Shown: positions 47,616-58,526 of the stretch, piece by piece
Layout of the letters: each line of letters opens with the position of its first letter
How positions within the stretch are numbered: the first letter of the stretch is position 1
Assembly (NCBI GenBank): GCA_051010055.1
Contig: JBPCVY010000044.1
Location: forward strand, 29,311 to 93,310
From: CAJQND01 sp051010055
GTDB taxonomy: Bacteria > Pseudomonadota > Alphaproteobacteria > Rhizobiales > CAJQND01
Direction: 5' to 3'
Length of the DNA: 64,000 nt
Notes under the pieces: model-generated
Told to the model about the DNA's origin: nothing
Databases searched by the model: none
What the model saw: the letters and a program-made list of their open reading frames with translations, nothing else
Position numbers and translations under genes: made by a program

Positions 47616-48974
47616 ATGACGAAAGAGCCAACAGTTGAGAATACAATCTTCGCCCTGGCGAGTGGGCCCGGCATTGCAGGGGTTGCTGTTATCAGGTTTT
47701 CAGGGGCCCGGTGCAAAGAGATATTTGAAGCGATGGCAGGTGGGGCTCCAGAACCGCGGCTGGCAACCCGTTGTTTTTTAAAACATCCGTATACAGAAGA
47801 AATTATCGATGACGGATTGATGTTGTTCTTTCCTGCGCCGGCGAGTTTCACGGGCGAGGATGTTGGTGAGTTTCAAATACATGGCGGGCGCGCGGTGGTG
47901 GAGTTTTGCCTTGCAGCGATTGGCCGATTCAAAGGGGTTCGCATGGCAGAACCCGGTGAATTTACGCGCCGGGCATTTGAAAATGGCAAGCTTGATCTTA
48001 CCCAGGTTGAGGGGCTGGCCGATTTGATTTCAGCAAAAACCGAGGCGCAACGGCGCCAGGCGGTGCGTGTTGCAAGTGGCGAAACAGGAGCCGTCTATGA
48101 AGGCTGGCGCAAGGAATTGATCCGGTGCCTGGCCTTTTTCGAAACGGATATCGACTTTGTCGAAGAAGACGATGTTCCAGAGAACGTCACCAGGGAAGCT
48201 GCTAGTCAGGTTGAAAAGCTATTCGGGGAGATCGGTTCCTTTCTTGATGATCCGCGTAAGGGCGAAAAACTGCGAGATGGTTTCCGGGTGGTGATTGCAG
48301 GGGTGCCTAATGTTGGGAAATCCACGCTTCTGAACCGGCTTGCAAAACGCGAAGCCGCAATTGTCTCTGATGTTGCCGGAACCACCCGGGACGTAGTGGA
48401 GGTATATCTAGACCTTGCAGGCTTGCCAGTGGTGATTTCTGACACAGCGGGCCTACGTGAGGCGCGCGATGAAATAGAATCAATTGGTGTGGCCCGCGCC
48501 AGGGCGACCATTGAAGAAGCAGAACTCATTATCTGGCTTTGTGATGAAAGAGGCATTTGGCCGCAAGAAGCCACCTCACCATTCGATTCGGAAGCGATAT
48601 GGGCGGCCAATAAGGCCGATCTTGCAGCCCCGACGGTGATTGCTGGCCCGAAGAGTGAAACCGTGCAGAACCTGTCGGCAAAACAAGGTGTGGGTTTTAC
48701 CGATTTGCTTAAGGTTCTTGCGCGTTTTGCCCAGGAAAATTTCGCCGGGCTTGAAGCCTCAATCATTACGCGCCGGCGCCACCGAGAAGCCTTGAAAAGC
48801 TGCGCTTCATTTCTACGGGCCGCTCTAACAGAGATTGCGCGTGATGAAGTTCAAAGTGAGCTTGTGGCCGAGCACCTGCGTTTAGCCGCCCGTATGCTTG
48901 GGCGCATCACTGGGCGCATTGATGTTGAAGATTTGCTGGATGTGATTTTCGCGGATTTTTGCATTGGTAAATAA
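47616..48974 (+). CDS. mnmE: tRNA modification GTPase MnmE
   Basis: With MnmG it makes 5-carboxymethylaminomethyluridine at tRNA wobble position 34. [21 protein letters not shown] and the folate-binding N-domain, a helical domain, and the inserted G domain ([28 protein letters not shown]), ending with the conserved [11 protein letters not shown]. 452 aa. Its partner mnmG follows after 108 nt, with a parS site between. Confidence 0.98.
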   Translation: MTKEPTVENTIFALASGPGIAGVAVIRFSGARCKEIFEAMAGGAPEPRLATRCFLKHPYTEEIIDDGLMLFFPAPASFTGEDVGEFQIHGGRAVVEFCLAAIGRFKGVRMAEPGEFTRRAFENGKLDLTQVEGLADLISAKTEAQRRQAVRVASGETGAVYEGWRKELIRCLAFFETDIDFVEEDDVPENVTREAASQVEKLFGEIGSFLDDPRKGEKLRDGFRVVIAGVPNVGKSTLLNRLAKREAAIVSDVAGTTRDVVEVYLDLAGLPVVISDTAGLREARDEIESIGVARARATIEEAELIIWLCDERGIWPQEATSPFDSEAIWAANKADLAAPTVIAGPKSETVQNLSAKQGVGFTDLLKVLARFAQENFAGLEASIITRRRHREALKSCASFLRAALTEIARDEVQSELVAEHLRLAARMLGRITGRIDVEDLLDVIFADFCIGK

Positions 48975-48985
48975 AGTCTAAATGA

Positions 48986-49001
48986 TGTTTCACGTGAAAC
49001 A
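48986..49001. other. parS centromere site 1
   Basis: TGTTTCACGTGAAACA is a perfect 16-bp palindrome identical to the parS consensus bound by ParB. It lies between mnmE and mnmG, about 3.5 kb from parB. Confidence 0.95.
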
Positions 49002-49082
49002 TTGGCGCTGAAAATTTTAACGCAACCTTTGACCTTTGGTGTTCGAAAGCCTAAATAGGCGGCGATCAGGAAAGGGCCAGGT

Positions 49083-50963
49083 TTGGCAAAGGTGTTTGAT
49101 ATAATCGTTGTTGGTGGCGGTCATGCCGGCTGTGAAGCTGCTGCTGCTGGTGCACGCGCTGGCGCCGAAACTCTGTTGATTACCCACAAAAAAGCAACGA
49201 TTGGCGTAATGTCATGCAATCCTGCCATTGGCGGGCTTGGTAAGGGCCACCTGGTGCGGGAAATCGATGCCCTTGATGGGGTTATGGGCCGTGTTGCTGA
49301 TGCAGCGGGAATCCAGTTTCGCCTCTTAAACCGCCGCAAAGGCCCTGCAGTGAGGGGGCCCCGGGCGCAAGCTGACCGGAAGCTCTACCGGCAGGCAATG
49401 CGGGACGAAATTGGGAGTATCCCTGGGCTTGAGGTGGCCGAAGGCGCTGTTCATGACCTTTTGATGGATTATGGCGGCGATGTAAGCGGTGTATTGCTTG
49501 AAGATGACAGGGCTTATTCGGCAAAAGCCGTGGTGCTTACCACTGGAACGTTTTTGAAGGGCCTCATTCATATCGGCGAAAAGCGCATTCCCGCCGGCCG
49601 GGTTGGCGAAAAACCGGCGATTGGGCTTTCAGAAAAGCTCTACGGCGCTGGCCTTAAGATGGGCAGGCTTAAAACGGGCACTCCTCCCCGTATTGATGGC
49701 CGCACTATCGATTGGAACAATCTCACTGAGCAACCAGGCGATAATCCACCTGTACCGTTTTCCTTTTTGACGGAAAAAATCACAACGCCACAGGTGAGTT
49801 GCTATCTCACGGCAACAACGGAAAAAACCCACGCGATCATTCGTGCGAATCTGGATAAATCTGCAATGTACTCAGGGCAGATTGATGGTGTTGGCCCCCG
49901 GTACTGCCCGTCAATTGAAGACAAGGTCTATAAATTCGCGGATCGGGAATCTCACCAGATTTTTCTGGAACCCGAAGGGCTGGACGATGACACGATTTAT
50001 CCAAATGGTATTTCGACGTCTTTGCCGGAGGATGTGCAGGAAGCCTATGTCCGCTCAATTCCAGGGCTAGAGCAGGCGAGAATATTGCAACCCGGATATG
50101 CCATCGAATACGATTATGTGGATCCGCGTGAGCTTTATACGAGCCTGGAATGCAAGAAACTCCCAGGCCTTTTCCTGGCGGGACAAATCAATGGTACCAC
50201 CGGTTATGAAGAAGCAGCAGCACAAGGGCTTATGGCCGGCCTGAACGCTGCCCGCCGCGCCGGGGGACTGGATCCGGCAGCGCTTGATCGTGCCGATGCA
50301 TACATTGGCGTGATGATTGATGATCTCGTCACGCGCGGCGTGAGCGAGCCCTACCGTATGTTTACATCTCGGGCAGAATACCGGCTGGTGCTAAGAGCAG
50401 ACAATGCCGATCAACGCTTGACGGAAAAGGGCCGTCAATTGGGTTTGGTTGGTGAAAACCGCTGGAGCGCCTATCTCGACAAAGCAGAGCGCCTGCGTGT
50501 TTCACGTGAAACAATGGGTGCGTTGAACATGACTCCAAATGAAGCTGCAAAGTACGGACTTAATGTCAATAAGGACGGCGTGCGCCGCTCGGCGATGGAA
50601 TTGCTTGCCTATCCAGACATTGAGTTTTCAAACTTGGGCCGGGTTTGGTCCGAGCTGAACTGTTTCAGTGCCGATACTATCGAGCAGCTGGAGGCAGATG
50701 CCCGGTATTCCGGATATCTTGACCGTCAGCGCTCAGATATTGAGGCGTTCCGCAAGGATGAGAGCCTTCACCTTCCTGCCGGCATCGATTATCTGGCAAT
50801 TACCGGGCTGTCGAATGAAGTCCGGCAGAAATTGAATGATCATAAACCATCAACCCTTGGTCAGGCGGCCCGGATTGATGGTGTAACGCCAGCGGCCCTT
50901 ACATTGCTCTTGTCCTATGTGCGCCGGCGCAAACAGCCCCCTGCAACCAAAGGCGCTGCGTGA
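49083..50963 (+). CDS. mnmG: tRNA uridine-5-carboxymethylaminomethyl(34) synthesis enzyme MnmG
   Basis: FAD-dependent partner of MnmE. FAD motif [50 protein letters not shown], the substrate region [17 protein letters not shown], and the second signature [21 protein letters not shown]. 626 aa from a TTG at 49083, behind AGGAAAGG; GTG at 49092 is an alternative. A parS site lies inside its coding sequence at 50498-50513, read in frame as VSRET. It ends 1 nt before rsmG. Confidence 0.97.
   Translation: MAKVFDIIVVGGGHAGCEAAAAGARAGAETLLITHKKATIGVMSCNPAIGGLGKGHLVREIDALDGVMGRVADAAGIQFRLLNRRKGPAVRGPRAQADRKLYRQAMRDEIGSIPGLEVAEGAVHDLLMDYGGDVSGVLLEDDRAYSAKAVVLTTGTFLKGLIHIGEKRIPAGRVGEKPAIGLSEKLYGAGLKMGRLKTGTPPRIDGRTIDWNNLTEQPGDNPPVPFSFLTEKITTPQVSCYLTATTEKTHAIIRANLDKSAMYSGQIDGVGPRYCPSIEDKVYKFADRESHQIFLEPEGLDDDTIYPNGISTSLPEDVQEAYVRSIPGLEQARILQPGYAIEYDYVDPRELYTSLECKKLPGLFLAGQINGTTGYEEAAAQGLMAGLNAARRAGGLDPAALDRADAYIGVMIDDLVTRGVSEPYRMFTSRAEYRLVLRADNADQRLTEKGRQLGLVGENRWSAYLDKAERLRVSRETMGALNMTPNEAAKYGLNVNKDGVRRSAMELLAYPDIEFSNLGRVWSELNCFSADTIEQLEADARYSGYLDRQRSDIEAFRKDESLHLPAGIDYLAITGLSNEVRQKLNDHKPSTLGQAARIDGVTPAALTLLLSYVRRRKQPPATKGAA
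50498..50513. other. parS centromere site 2 (inside mnmG)
   Basis: A second exact TGTTTCACGTGAAACA, within the mnmG reading frame, where it encodes the residues VSRET in [11 protein letters not shown]. The site is kept perfect although it lies in a coding region. Confidence 0.95.
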
Positions 50964-50964
50964 C

Positions 50965-51630
50965 ATGAACTCTGTTGCGGGTGAATGGATGCCGGATGAA
51001 ATCGCAAACAGGTTCAATGTTTCACGTGAAACAACCGTCCGCCTTCAAGCCTACGTCTCACTGCTTTTGCATTGGCAGCGGAAGATCAATCTGATCGGCC
51101 CGGCCACTGCTGAAGATGTGTGGAACCGGCATATTGCCGACAGCCTTCAACTCCTGCCCCATATCAAGGAAGTTGCCGGCGGTGAGAAGCCGGTGCTGGT
51201 TGATCTTGGAGCAGGCGCAGGGCTTCCTGGCCTTCCGCTCGCCATTGCACTTGAATGTTTTTCCCATTTGGTGGAAAGCAACGGCAAGAAAGCAGCATTT
51301 TTGCAACAAGCTGTGCGTCAATGCGGGGTTTCTGGAGCAGTACACCAAACACGTATTGAAAATATCGATTCGGATGCGTTACATCCCACACCAAATATCA
51401 TTTCGGCCCGCGCCCTTGCCCCGCTTGAAAAACTCCTGACCTATGCAGCACCCTGGTTGCTGAATGGATGCACTGGAATCTTCCTAAAAGGTCAACATGT
51501 GGACAACGAATTGACCGAAGCCACTAAATATTGGAATATGGATGTACATATCGCACCCTCTGAAGTAAGCAGTGAGGGCGCAATCGTAGTCGTAAAAAAC
51601 CTTCAGCCTAGGCGTAAACCGGAAGAATGA
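50965..51630 (+). CDS. rsmG: 16S rRNA (guanine(527)-N7)-methyltransferase
   Basis: SAM-dependent methylase of G527. YVSLLLHWQRKINLIGPATAEDVWNRHIADSLQLL is the family opening (by pattern), PVLVDLGAGAGLPGLPLAI the SAM motif, and ISARALAPLEKLLTYA follows. 221 aa. The ATG at 50965 stands 1 nt after the mnmG stop. Its first 25 codons contain a parS site. The stop overlaps the parA start. Confidence 0.96.
   Translation: MNSVAGEWMPDEIANRFNVSRETTVRLQAYVSLLLHWQRKINLIGPATAEDVWNRHIADSLQLLPHIKEVAGGEKPVLVDLGAGAGLPGLPLAIALECFSHLVESNGKKAAFLQQAVRQCGVSGAVHQTRIENIDSDALHPTPNIISARALAPLEKLLTYAAPWLLNGCTGIFLKGQHVDNELTEATKYWNMDVHIAPSEVSSEGAIVVVKNLQPRRKPEE
51018..51033. other. parS centromere site 3 (inside rsmG)
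   Basis: A third exact TGTTTCACGTGAAACA, near the start of rsmG, again read as VSRET (FNVSRETTVRL). It is about 600 nt before parA. Confidence 0.95.
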
Positions 51631-52445
51631 TGGCAAACATGGCAGCACCGCGCATTCTCGTAGTGGCAAATCAAAAAGGCGGTGTTGGGAAAACCACAAC
51701 CGCCATCAATCTTGGCACTGCACTTGCCGCTGTGGGTGAACGGGTTTTGGTTATCGATAGCGATCCCCAGGGGAATGCGAGCACCGGCCTTGGCATTGCC
51801 CATGACGAAAACACATTGTCGTCTTTCCATGTGCTCATGGGGGAGGCAAAGCTTTCGGAAGTGATTCAGGAATCGGCTATCCCGGGGCTGCACTGTGTTC
51901 CGGCCACCATGGATCTACTCGGGGCGGAACTCGAGCTGGCAACGTTGAACCGGCGCGCCTTTCGTATGAGAGATGCGATAACCGAGTATTACAAGTCGGG
52001 ATGCAGCTCAAACCGGGACTACACTTACATTCTCATTGACTGCCCGCCTTCCCTGAACCTGCTGACCATGAACGCGATGGCTGCTGCCGATGCGGTTCTT
52101 GTTCCTCTACAGTGCGAGTTCTATGCGCTAGAAGGGTTGAGCCAGCTTTTGAAAACGGTTGATCAGGTGCGCGGCACCTTGAACCCCGCGCTTTCAATCC
52201 AGGGCGTCATTCTCACCATGTATGATTCCCGCAACAGCCTCTCCAAACAGGTTGCCCAGGACGTGCGCTCGGTTCTTGGTGACAGGGTTTATAAAACGGT
52301 TATCCCGAGAAATGTTCGCGTGTCGGAGGCGCCGTCTCACGGCAAGCCCGTATTGCTCTATGACAGCAAGTGCGCAGGGAGCCAGGCCTATATTCGACTC
52401 GCATCCGAAATAATCAGGCGCGAGCATAAAGAAAAAGCCGCATAG
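51627..52445 (+). CDS. parA: Chromosome partitioning ATPase ParA (Soj)
   Basis: Moves ParB-parS complexes of newly copied origins. Deviant Walker A VANQKGGVGKTTTAINLGTAL with the signature Lys, DSDPQGNASTGLG, Walker B YILIDCPPSLNLLTMNAM. 272 aa with no N-terminal DNA-binding extension, so of the chromosomal type. Two tandem ATGs at the start; the first overlaps the rsmG stop by 4 nt. Confidence 0.97.
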   Translation: MMANMAAPRILVVANQKGGVGKTTTAINLGTALAAVGERVLVIDSDPQGNASTGLGIAHDENTLSSFHVLMGEAKLSEVIQESAIPGLHCVPATMDLLGAELELATLNRRAFRMRDAITEYYKSGCSSNRDYTYILIDCPPSLNLLTMNAMAAADAVLVPLQCEFYALEGLSQLLKTVDQVRGTLNPALSIQGVILTMYDSRNSLSKQVAQDVRSVLGDRVYKTVIPRNVRVSEAPSHGKPVLLYDSKCAGSQAYIRLASEIIRREHKEKAA

Positions 52446-52531
52446 CACGCCTGAACACAATTGTGACTCTGGCGAAACGATTTTGAGTTTGGGAAAATGA
52501 AAACAGCGCCGAATAAAGGAGTGAAAATTCG

Positions 52532-53422
52532 ATGACACGGCAACAACGCCTGGGCCGCGGTTTGGCAGCTCTCATCGGCGATGATTATTCCGAAGACGAA
52601 ATGGTACACGACGCCAAGACCATGCGACATGTGCCAATCGAATTCTTGCGCCGCAACCCAAACAATCCGCGGAAGAATTTTGCCGTGCAGGACCTGAAAG
52701 ATCTTTCCAATTCAGTAAGGGAAAAGGGCCTGCTGCAGCCGATCATCGTGCGTCCGGTTGAAGCGGAAGGCGAGAATGACGACGCCTACGAAATTGTTGC
52801 CGGCGAACGGCGCTGGCGCGCGGCCCAACAGGCAGGTGTCCATGAAGTGCCAATTATCATTCGCGAACTGTCAGACGGCGAAGCCTTCGAAATCGCGCTT
52901 ATTGAAAACATTCAACGTGCCGATCTGGACCCTATCGAAGAGGCGCAAGGATATAAGCAGCTGATTGAGCGGTTCGAGTACACCCAGGATCAGATGGCCG
53001 AAACCCTGGCCAAAAGCCGTAGCCACATCGCAAACACCTTGCGCCTTTTGAAGCTTCCCGAAAGCATTCAACAAAGTCTGCGCACCGGCGATCTTACTGC
53101 TGGACACGCCCGTGCACTGGTTAATGCCGACAATCCCGAAGAAATTGCAGACCGGATTATCAAGCTTGGCCTTAACGTGCGTGATGCGGAAAACCTTGCC
53201 CGCAAAGGTGGCGGAAGGGCGCGGCCAAAAACAAGCCAGAAGGAAAAAGATCCCAACATCACGGCGCTGGAGCGTCAGATCTCAGAAGTCCTGGGGTTGA
53301 AAGTGGAAATCGCCTCATCCGGTGAGGCCGGACAATTGCGCATTTTTTATAAATCCCTGGAGCAGCTTGATGATGTTTGCTTTCGGCTGTCCCGCCAACC
53401 TGGCCAGGTAGAGAGAAGCTGA
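52532..53422 (+). CDS. parB: Chromosome partitioning protein ParB
   Basis: CTP-dependent clamp that loads at parS. N-terminal QQRLGRGLAALIGDDY binds ParA, the CTPase fold carries NPRKNF, GERRWRAAQQAG and ALIENIQRADLDPIEEA, followed by the HTH (YTQDQMAETLAKSRSHIANTLRLLKLP) that recognises parS, and a C-terminal dimerisation domain. 296 aa. It starts 86 nt after parA. Its target sites are at 48986, 50498 and 51018. Confidence 0.97.
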   Translation: MTRQQRLGRGLAALIGDDYSEDEMVHDAKTMRHVPIEFLRRNPNNPRKNFAVQDLKDLSNSVREKGLLQPIIVRPVEAEGENDDAYEIVAGERRWRAAQQAGVHEVPIIIRELSDGEAFEIALIENIQRADLDPIEEAQGYKQLIERFEYTQDQMAETLAKSRSHIANTLRLLKLPESIQQSLRTGDLTAGHARALVNADNPEEIADRIIKLGLNVRDAENLARKGGGRARPKTSQKEKDPNITALERQISEVLGLKVEIASSGEAGQLRIFYKSLEQLDDVCFRLSRQPGQVERS

Positions 53423-53439
53423 TTTAATCAGTATACGGC

Positions 53440-54480
53440 CTAACCTCCATGCAGACTCATATTTCTTGCCCGCCGTGAAATGCTGATAAAAGCACGGCTC
53501 ACAATGGCGTTTGCCAAATCGGCCATCTCACGTGATTTCAGTTCCGCTTCTGAAAGAGTGTGGCTGGCAGCTTGCAAACTTTCAGGGTCCCAGATTTGCA
53601 ATTGGCGGGCAAAAGCGTTTTTGCGTTTCCAGAAAATCGGTGGGCGCGTTGCGTCAACAACTTGGCGCGTTGGTTTTCCAGATTGCACTTCGATTGCCAT
53701 GTGTTGAAGCCGGATCAAATGATTGCTGGCAGCGCTGATTGTCGAAGAAGCTATAACGCCCGATTGCATTAACCTGCTGAACTGCTTGTCCGCACCCGCC
53801 AGATCACCAGAAAAGACAGCATCCAGCATCTGGTCCATAGTTAAAGCAGAAGTGTCACCGCAAACCGCTTCAACATCACTTATCTCCACTTTGCCCTGGC
53901 CTTGGCAGTAGAGGGAGAGTTTTTCAATTTCCGAGCGAGTGAGAGCGCGGTCGCCGCCAAGCACAGATACCAAAAGCATGCGCGCATCATTGGTTATTCT
54001 GAGATCAAACTGGGAAAACTGTTCCTCAATCACCCGGTGAATATCGGTATGGCTGTCTTCGTAACAGGGCAAAGCGGCGGCATTGCGCGCTTTCTCAAAA
54101 AGATTTCTAAGGCTTGTGCCTTTGCGTAGATTTCCTGCCTCGGCCACGATGAGGGCATCGCCCACGGGATTTTCCGAATAGCTCTTGAAAGCTGCCTGGA
54201 AACCATTGCCCGCATCGCGCACCCAAACAACCCTGTCTCCCCCCATCATCGAGATTGCCTGGGCTTCGTCAGCAAGGCGGGCCGGATCTTTGGCCAGCGT
54301 ATCATCGTCCAGCCTGGTAATGTTAAAGGAATCATTCAGATCACCGGCAACAGATGCCACCAGCTTTGACGCAGATTCGCGCACCCGCCCCCGGTCTTGC
54401 CCAAAAATGAGAAAGGCTTTGATTGCAGAATCGCGATTGCGGAGGAACTGTTCAAATTGGGCCGGTTTAAAGTTCGCCAT
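53440..54480 (-). CDS. holA: DNA polymerase III delta subunit
   Basis: Clamp-loader subunit that opens the beta clamp. 346 aa with the HolA layout: AFLIFGQDRGRVRESASKLVA, VWVRDAGNGFQAAFKSY, LVSVLGGDRALTRSEIEKLSLYC and a helical C-terminal collar domain (LIRLQHMAIEVQ). It is head-to-tail with lptE (2 nt) and leuS, and convergent with parB. Confidence 0.95.
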   Translation of the reverse strand: MANFKPAQFEQFLRNRDSAIKAFLIFGQDRGRVRESASKLVASVAGDLNDSFNITRLDDDTLAKDPARLADEAQAISMMGGDRVVWVRDAGNGFQAAFKSYSENPVGDALIVAEAGNLRKGTSLRNLFEKARNAAALPCYEDSHTDIHRVIEEQFSQFDLRITNDARMLLVSVLGGDRALTRSEIEKLSLYCQGQGKVEISDVEAVCGDTSALTMDQMLDAVFSGDLAGADKQFSRLMQSGVIASSTISAASNHLIRLQHMAIEVQSGKPTRQVVDATRPPIFWKRKNAFARQLQIWDPESLQAASHTLSEAELKSREMADLANAIVSRAFISISRRARNMSLHGG

Positions 54481-54482
54481 AC

Positions 54483-55022
54483 TCAGTTGATCGCGACCGG
54501 ACCCCCATTGTAGTCGGCAAAAAATGCCGCCAGCCTGGTGCGGATATCCTGAGCCACCTCTCCTGCCGCGCGCTCTTGAGCGTTGGTTTTTGCCTGCATG
54601 TTGGCAAACTCGGATGTGATCCGGTCGTAGGAGACATTCGAGAACGTCTTGCCCTGGTAAATCGGCTGGTGTGTGGTTTTGTCGGTCAGAATATATGTGA
54701 CACTTAGCTGATATACCCTGCGGCCCACTTCCGATCTGGTATCGATGAAAGCGCTTTGCGAAGATTCATGGGGCTGCAGAGCCAACGAAAAGCGGCCATT
54801 GCCGTGAGCCCCTGCCACTGACATGGACGAAATCAGATCATTCCTGATGAGCTGTTCAATGCGTGATTGAGGTTCTGGCATCTCTATGTCGGCAAGTTGG
54901 CTCGAAACCGAATCGCTATAGGTCGAGCCGTTCGTCCCATAGAGCGGACGAACGTCAGCACAACCGGCGAGAGCCAGAAGAAAGGCGCAAGGCGCCAATA
55001 ACTGGGACAATTTGTGTCGCAT
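54483..55022 (-). CDS. lptE: LPS assembly lipoprotein LptE
   Basis: Outer-membrane lipoprotein that plugs LptD. Signal peptide and lipobox FLLALAGC (Cys at about residue 21), then ADVRPLYGTN and the LptE fold (IDTRSEVGRRVYQLSVTYILTD, TFSNVSYDRITSEFANMQAKTNAQERAAGEVAQDI by pattern). About 179 aa. The start at 55022 follows AAGGCAGG. It lies between leuS and holA, the usual order. Confidence 0.92.
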   Translation of the reverse strand: MRHKLSQLLAPCAFLLALAGCADVRPLYGTNGSTYSDSVSSQLADIEMPEPQSRIEQLIRNDLISSMSVAGAHGNGRFSLALQPHESSQSAFIDTRSEVGRRVYQLSVTYILTDKTTHQPIYQGKTFSNVSYDRITSEFANMQAKTNAQERAAGEVAQDIRTRLAAFFADYNGGPVAIN

Positions 55023-55046
55023 GTAACCTGCCTTCAACCCGGCCCG

Positions 55047-57668
55047 CTAACCTATTACCACATTCACAATGCGATCCGGAACAACAATTACCTTTCGGAC
55101 CGTCTTTTCACCGATAGCTCTTTCAACACTCTCAAGGCCCATCGCCATCGCTTCTACATCAGTTTTTGCCGCCCCCTTGGCAACAAAAATCTCGCCACGG
55201 CGCTTGCCGTTCACCTGCACGGCGATGGTGATGTTATCCTCAACCAGCAAGGATTTATCAACTTCCGGCCAGGCGGTTTCGGAAAGCAAAGTTTGATGGC
55301 CGAGCATGGACCAGCATTGTTCGCCCAAATGCGGCATCATGGGGCCCAGACAAATGATGAATGTTTCAATTGCTTCGCGAAAAGCCCAGGCAAGTTCGGT
55401 GCTTACTTCGGTACCGTTATCTTTCACCGCAGAATTCAGAGCGTTTGAAAATTCATAGAGCTGTGCAACGGCGGTGTTGAACCGCAAACCTTCGATGCCA
55501 TGGCTCACTGCGTTGAGAGTCTTGTGTGTGGTTTTCCGCAAATCAAGCGCTATGCCGCCAAAATCAACCGGCTTTTCCGTATCAAACTCCGCGCACGCTG
55601 CAACCGTTTCGTTCAACAGCCGCCAGACTTTTTGCGTGAACCGGTGTGCACCTTCGATGCCTGCTTCGGTCCAGATGATGTCCCGCTCAGGTGGTGAATC
55701 AGACAGCATGAAGAACCGTGCAGTATCGGCCCCATAAAGCTCGATGATCTCGTCAGGGTCGATGGTATTGCGCTTTGATTTTGACATTTTCTCAACCGGA
55801 CCGATTTCGACCGACTCTCCGGTATCGGCGCGCTGGACAATCCGCTCATCGCCACTCGTCGAAACTGTAACCTCTGATGGGCTGAGGTATTTGCCGTCAA
55901 GTTTGTAAGTTTCATGATTGACCATTCCCTGGGTGAACAAACCAGCAAATGGCTCATCCCCAGTGGCTTGCCCGCATTTACGCATGGCCCGCGTGAAAAA
56001 GCGCGAGTAGAGCAAATGTAAAATCGCATGCTCAACACCGCCAATATATTGATCGACCGGCATCCAGTAATCGGCGGCGGTCAGATCAATAGGCTTGTCT
56101 TTTTCATGCGGCGAGCAAAAACGAAGGAAGTACCAAGATGAATCGACAAAGGTGTCCATGGTGTCGGATTCACGGCGCGCATCACTTCCACACTCATGAC
56201 ATTTCACCGCAAGCCATTCTTCGTGCCGGTCTAGCGGGTTCCCGGGTTTGTCCAACGTAACATCGTCAGGCAGCTTCACGGGCAAGTCCAATTTTTGAAC
56301 AGGAATGGTGCCGCAGCTTGGACAATGAATAACCGGAATGGGACAGCCCCAGTAACGCTGGCGCGAGATACCCCAATCACGCAATCTGTAGTTGATTGTC
56401 CGTTCGCCCTGCTTTTGACCATTCAGCTCAACGGCCTCCAGCCGGTCAGCCACTTCGATTTTAGCATCGTCAACGCACATGCCGTCCAGGAACCTTGAAT
56501 TGCCCATATGGCCAGGGCCCAAATAGGCTTCATCCTGAATGTAGAAGCCTTCAGCGGTCTGGCCATCGGGAATGACCACCGGCACAACCGAAAGCTCATA
56601 CTTACGGGCAAAATCCAAATCACGCTGGTCGTGGGCCGGACATCCAAAGATGGCGCCGGTGCCGTAATCCATAAGAACAAAGTTGGCGACATAGAGCGGC
56701 ACAGACCAGTTTTCATCGAACGGATGGCGCGCACGAATGCCGGTGTCGAAGCCCTTCTTTTCCGCTTTCTCGATGGCTTCTTCGCTTGTGCCCATGCGCT
56801 GGCACTCGGCAATAAACTCTTTCAGGCCGTCATTATTGGCAGCAAGTTTCAACGCCAATGGATGGTCTGCCGCCATGGCGCAAAAGCTCGCCCCGAAAAT
56901 GGTGTCGTGCCGTGTGGTGTAAAGTTCAATCGCGCTGTCATCTATGCAGGCGGGAACATTCTCCAGGGCCCACACCATATGCAGACCTTCCGATTTTCCG
57001 ATCCAGTTGCGCTGCATAGTGCGCACTTTTTCGGGCCATCGATCCAACCCGTCAATTGCTTCCAGCAAATCCTCCGCATAGTCAGTGATTTTGAAAAACC
57101 ATTGCACAAGCTCACGCTGTTCAACCGCCGCGCCGGAACGCCAGCCCCGGCCATCGATCACCTGTTCGTTCGCCAGCACGGTTTGGTCGACCGGGTCCCA
57201 GTTTACCTTGGATTTACGCCGCTCCACCAACCCCGCTTTGAGGAAATCGATGAACAGCGCCTGCTGGTGCTGGTAATAACTGGGATCGCAGGTGGCAAAC
57301 TCCCGGCTCCAGTCAAGAGAGAAGCCCATTGACTTGAGCTGGGCCTTCATGGCGTCGATGTTGGCGTAAGTCCAGGTAGCCGGATGGGTCTTGTTTTGCA
57401 TTGCCGCGTTTTCGGCAGGCATTCCGAACGCATCCCAACCCATAGGGTGAAGAACATTGTATCCACACGAGCGCTTATACCTGGCAATCACATCGCCCAT
57501 GGTGTAGTTGCGCACATGCCCCATATGAATGCGGCCTGAAGGATAGGGAAACATTTCCAGGACATAATATTTCGGCAATGAATGATCGGCGCCGGCTTCA
57601 AAACAGCGGTTTTTGTCCCACACATTTTGCCAATGCGGCTCCGTTGCGCGCGGATTGTAGCGCTCCAT
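55047..57668 (-). CDS. leuS: Leucyl-tRNA synthetase
   Basis: Class I synthetase. HIGH-type motif [17 protein letters not shown]1 editing domain (about residues 220-420), zinc-ribbon-like [10 protein letters not shown] and CHECGSD pairs, [10 protein letters not shown] and the KMSKS loop [14 protein letters not shown], followed by the anticodon-binding domain. About 873 aa. The start at 57668 ([14 protein letters not shown]) has GGGA 6 nt upstream; an ATG four codons earlier is equally open. It lies upstream of lptE and diverges from yggS. Confidence 0.97.
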   Translation of the reverse strand: MERYNPRATEPHWQNVWDKNRCFEAGADHSLPKYYVLEMFPYPSGRIHMGHVRNYTMGDVIARYKRSCGYNVLHPMGWDAFGMPAENAAMQNKTHPATWTYANIDAMKAQLKSMGFSLDWSREFATCDPSYYQHQQALFIDFLKAGLVERRKSKVNWDPVDQTVLANEQVIDGRGWRSGAAVEQRELVQWFFKITDYAEDLLEAIDGLDRWPEKVRTMQRNWIGKSEGLHMVWALENVPACIDDSAIELYTTRHDTIFGASFCAMAADHPLALKLAANNDGLKEFIAECQRMGTSEEAIEKAEKKGFDTGIRARHPFDENWSVPLYVANFVLMDYGTGAIFGCPAHDQRDLDFARKYELSVVPVVIPDGQTAEGFYIQDEAYLGPGHMGNSRFLDGMCVDDAKIEVADRLEAVELNGQKQGERTINYRLRDWGISRQRYWGCPIPVIHCPSCGTIPVQKLDLPVKLPDDVTLDKPGNPLDRHEEWLAVKCHECGSDARRESDTMDTFVDSSWYFLRFCSPHEKDKPIDLTAADYWMPVDQYIGGVEHAILHLLYSRFFTRAMRKCGQATGDEPFAGLFTQGMVNHETYKLDGKYLSPSEVTVSTSGDERIVQRADTGESVEIGPVEKMSKSKRNTIDPDEIIELYGADTARFFMLSDSPPERDIIWTEAGIEGAHRFTQKVWRLLNETVAACAEFDTEKPVDFGGIALDLRKTTHKTLNAVSHGIEGLRFNTAVAQLYEFSNALNSAVKDNGTEVSTELAWAFREAIETFIICLGPMMPHLGEQCWSMLGHQTLLSETAWPEVDKSLLVEDNITIAVQVNGKRRGEIFVAKGAAKTDVEAMAMGLESVERAIGEKTVRKVIVVPDRIVNVVIG

Positions 57669-57788
57669 ATCGTTTCCCATTTCTTCCTAAACTGGTACAA
57701 AATAAACTCGCTAGGAGCATTTACACCCACTTGCATCGCCTCACAAGGCCGCACTGGCCTGGCGTGGGCAGTTAGAACGGATCAAACA

Positions 57789-58514
57789 ATGAGCCACCAT
57801 CCAGTTTCTTCCAGCACCGGAAGTGCGGCGCTGTCTGCAGCAGCCCGTCACGAAATGCTCGATTCGGTTGTGGAACGAATTTCGCACGCAGCAACCGATG
57901 CCGGCAGACAGCCCGGTGATGTGACATTGGTTGCGGTGTCCAAAACATTCGGGCCGGATGAAATCCGCCCCGTCATTGCCGCCGGTCAGCGCGTGTTTGG
58001 TGAAAACCGGGTTCAGGAAGCACTTGGAAAATGGCCCGAACTCAATGCAGAAAACCCCGGTATCGAACTTCATCTCATCGGCCCGTTGCAAACCAATAAG
58101 GCAAAGGAAGCGGTTGCGCTTTTTGATGTCATTGAAACCGTAGACAGGCCAAAACTTGCGCGCATTCTGGCCAGGGAAATGGAGGCGCAAGGCCGCCACC
58201 CGGCATTGTTCATACAGGTAAACACCGGGGAAGAACCACAAAAAGGGGGCATTCTTCCTGAAGAAGCTGATGATTTCATCACCCAGTGCCGTGAAGAGTT
58301 TGGGTTGGAAATCGAAGGGCTTATGTGCATTCCGCCATTTGATGAAGAACCCTCCCTTCACTTTGCTCTTTTGAAGAAGATTGCCGATCGCAACGGCCTT
58401 GCTGGAATTTCCATGGGCATGAGCAGCGATTTTGAAACCGCCATCATGTTCGGGGCTACCCATGTGCGCGTGGGATCGGCAATTTTTGGCGCCCGTACTT
58501 ACCGCACGGCTTAA
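57789..58514 (+). CDS. PLP homeostasis protein YggS
   Basis: Pyridoxal-phosphate-binding protein of the PROSC/YggS family. PLP Lys in [15 protein letters not shown], then [32 protein letters not shown], and the phosphate-binding end [28 protein letters not shown]. About 241 aa with an N-terminal extension. The ATG at 57789 is preferred over a longer frame that runs into the leuS promoter. Confidence 0.95.
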   Translation: MSHHPVSSSTGSAALSAAARHEMLDSVVERISHAATDAGRQPGDVTLVAVSKTFGPDEIRPVIAAGQRVFGENRVQEALGKWPELNAENPGIELHLIGPLQTNKAKEAVALFDVIETVDRPKLARILAREMEAQGRHPALFIQVNTGEEPQKGGILPEEADDFITQCREEFGLEIEGLMCIPPFDEEPSLHFALLKKIADRNGLAGISMGMSSDFETAIMFGATHVRVGSAIFGARTYRTA

Positions 58515-58526
58515 ACCGGAAACTGT

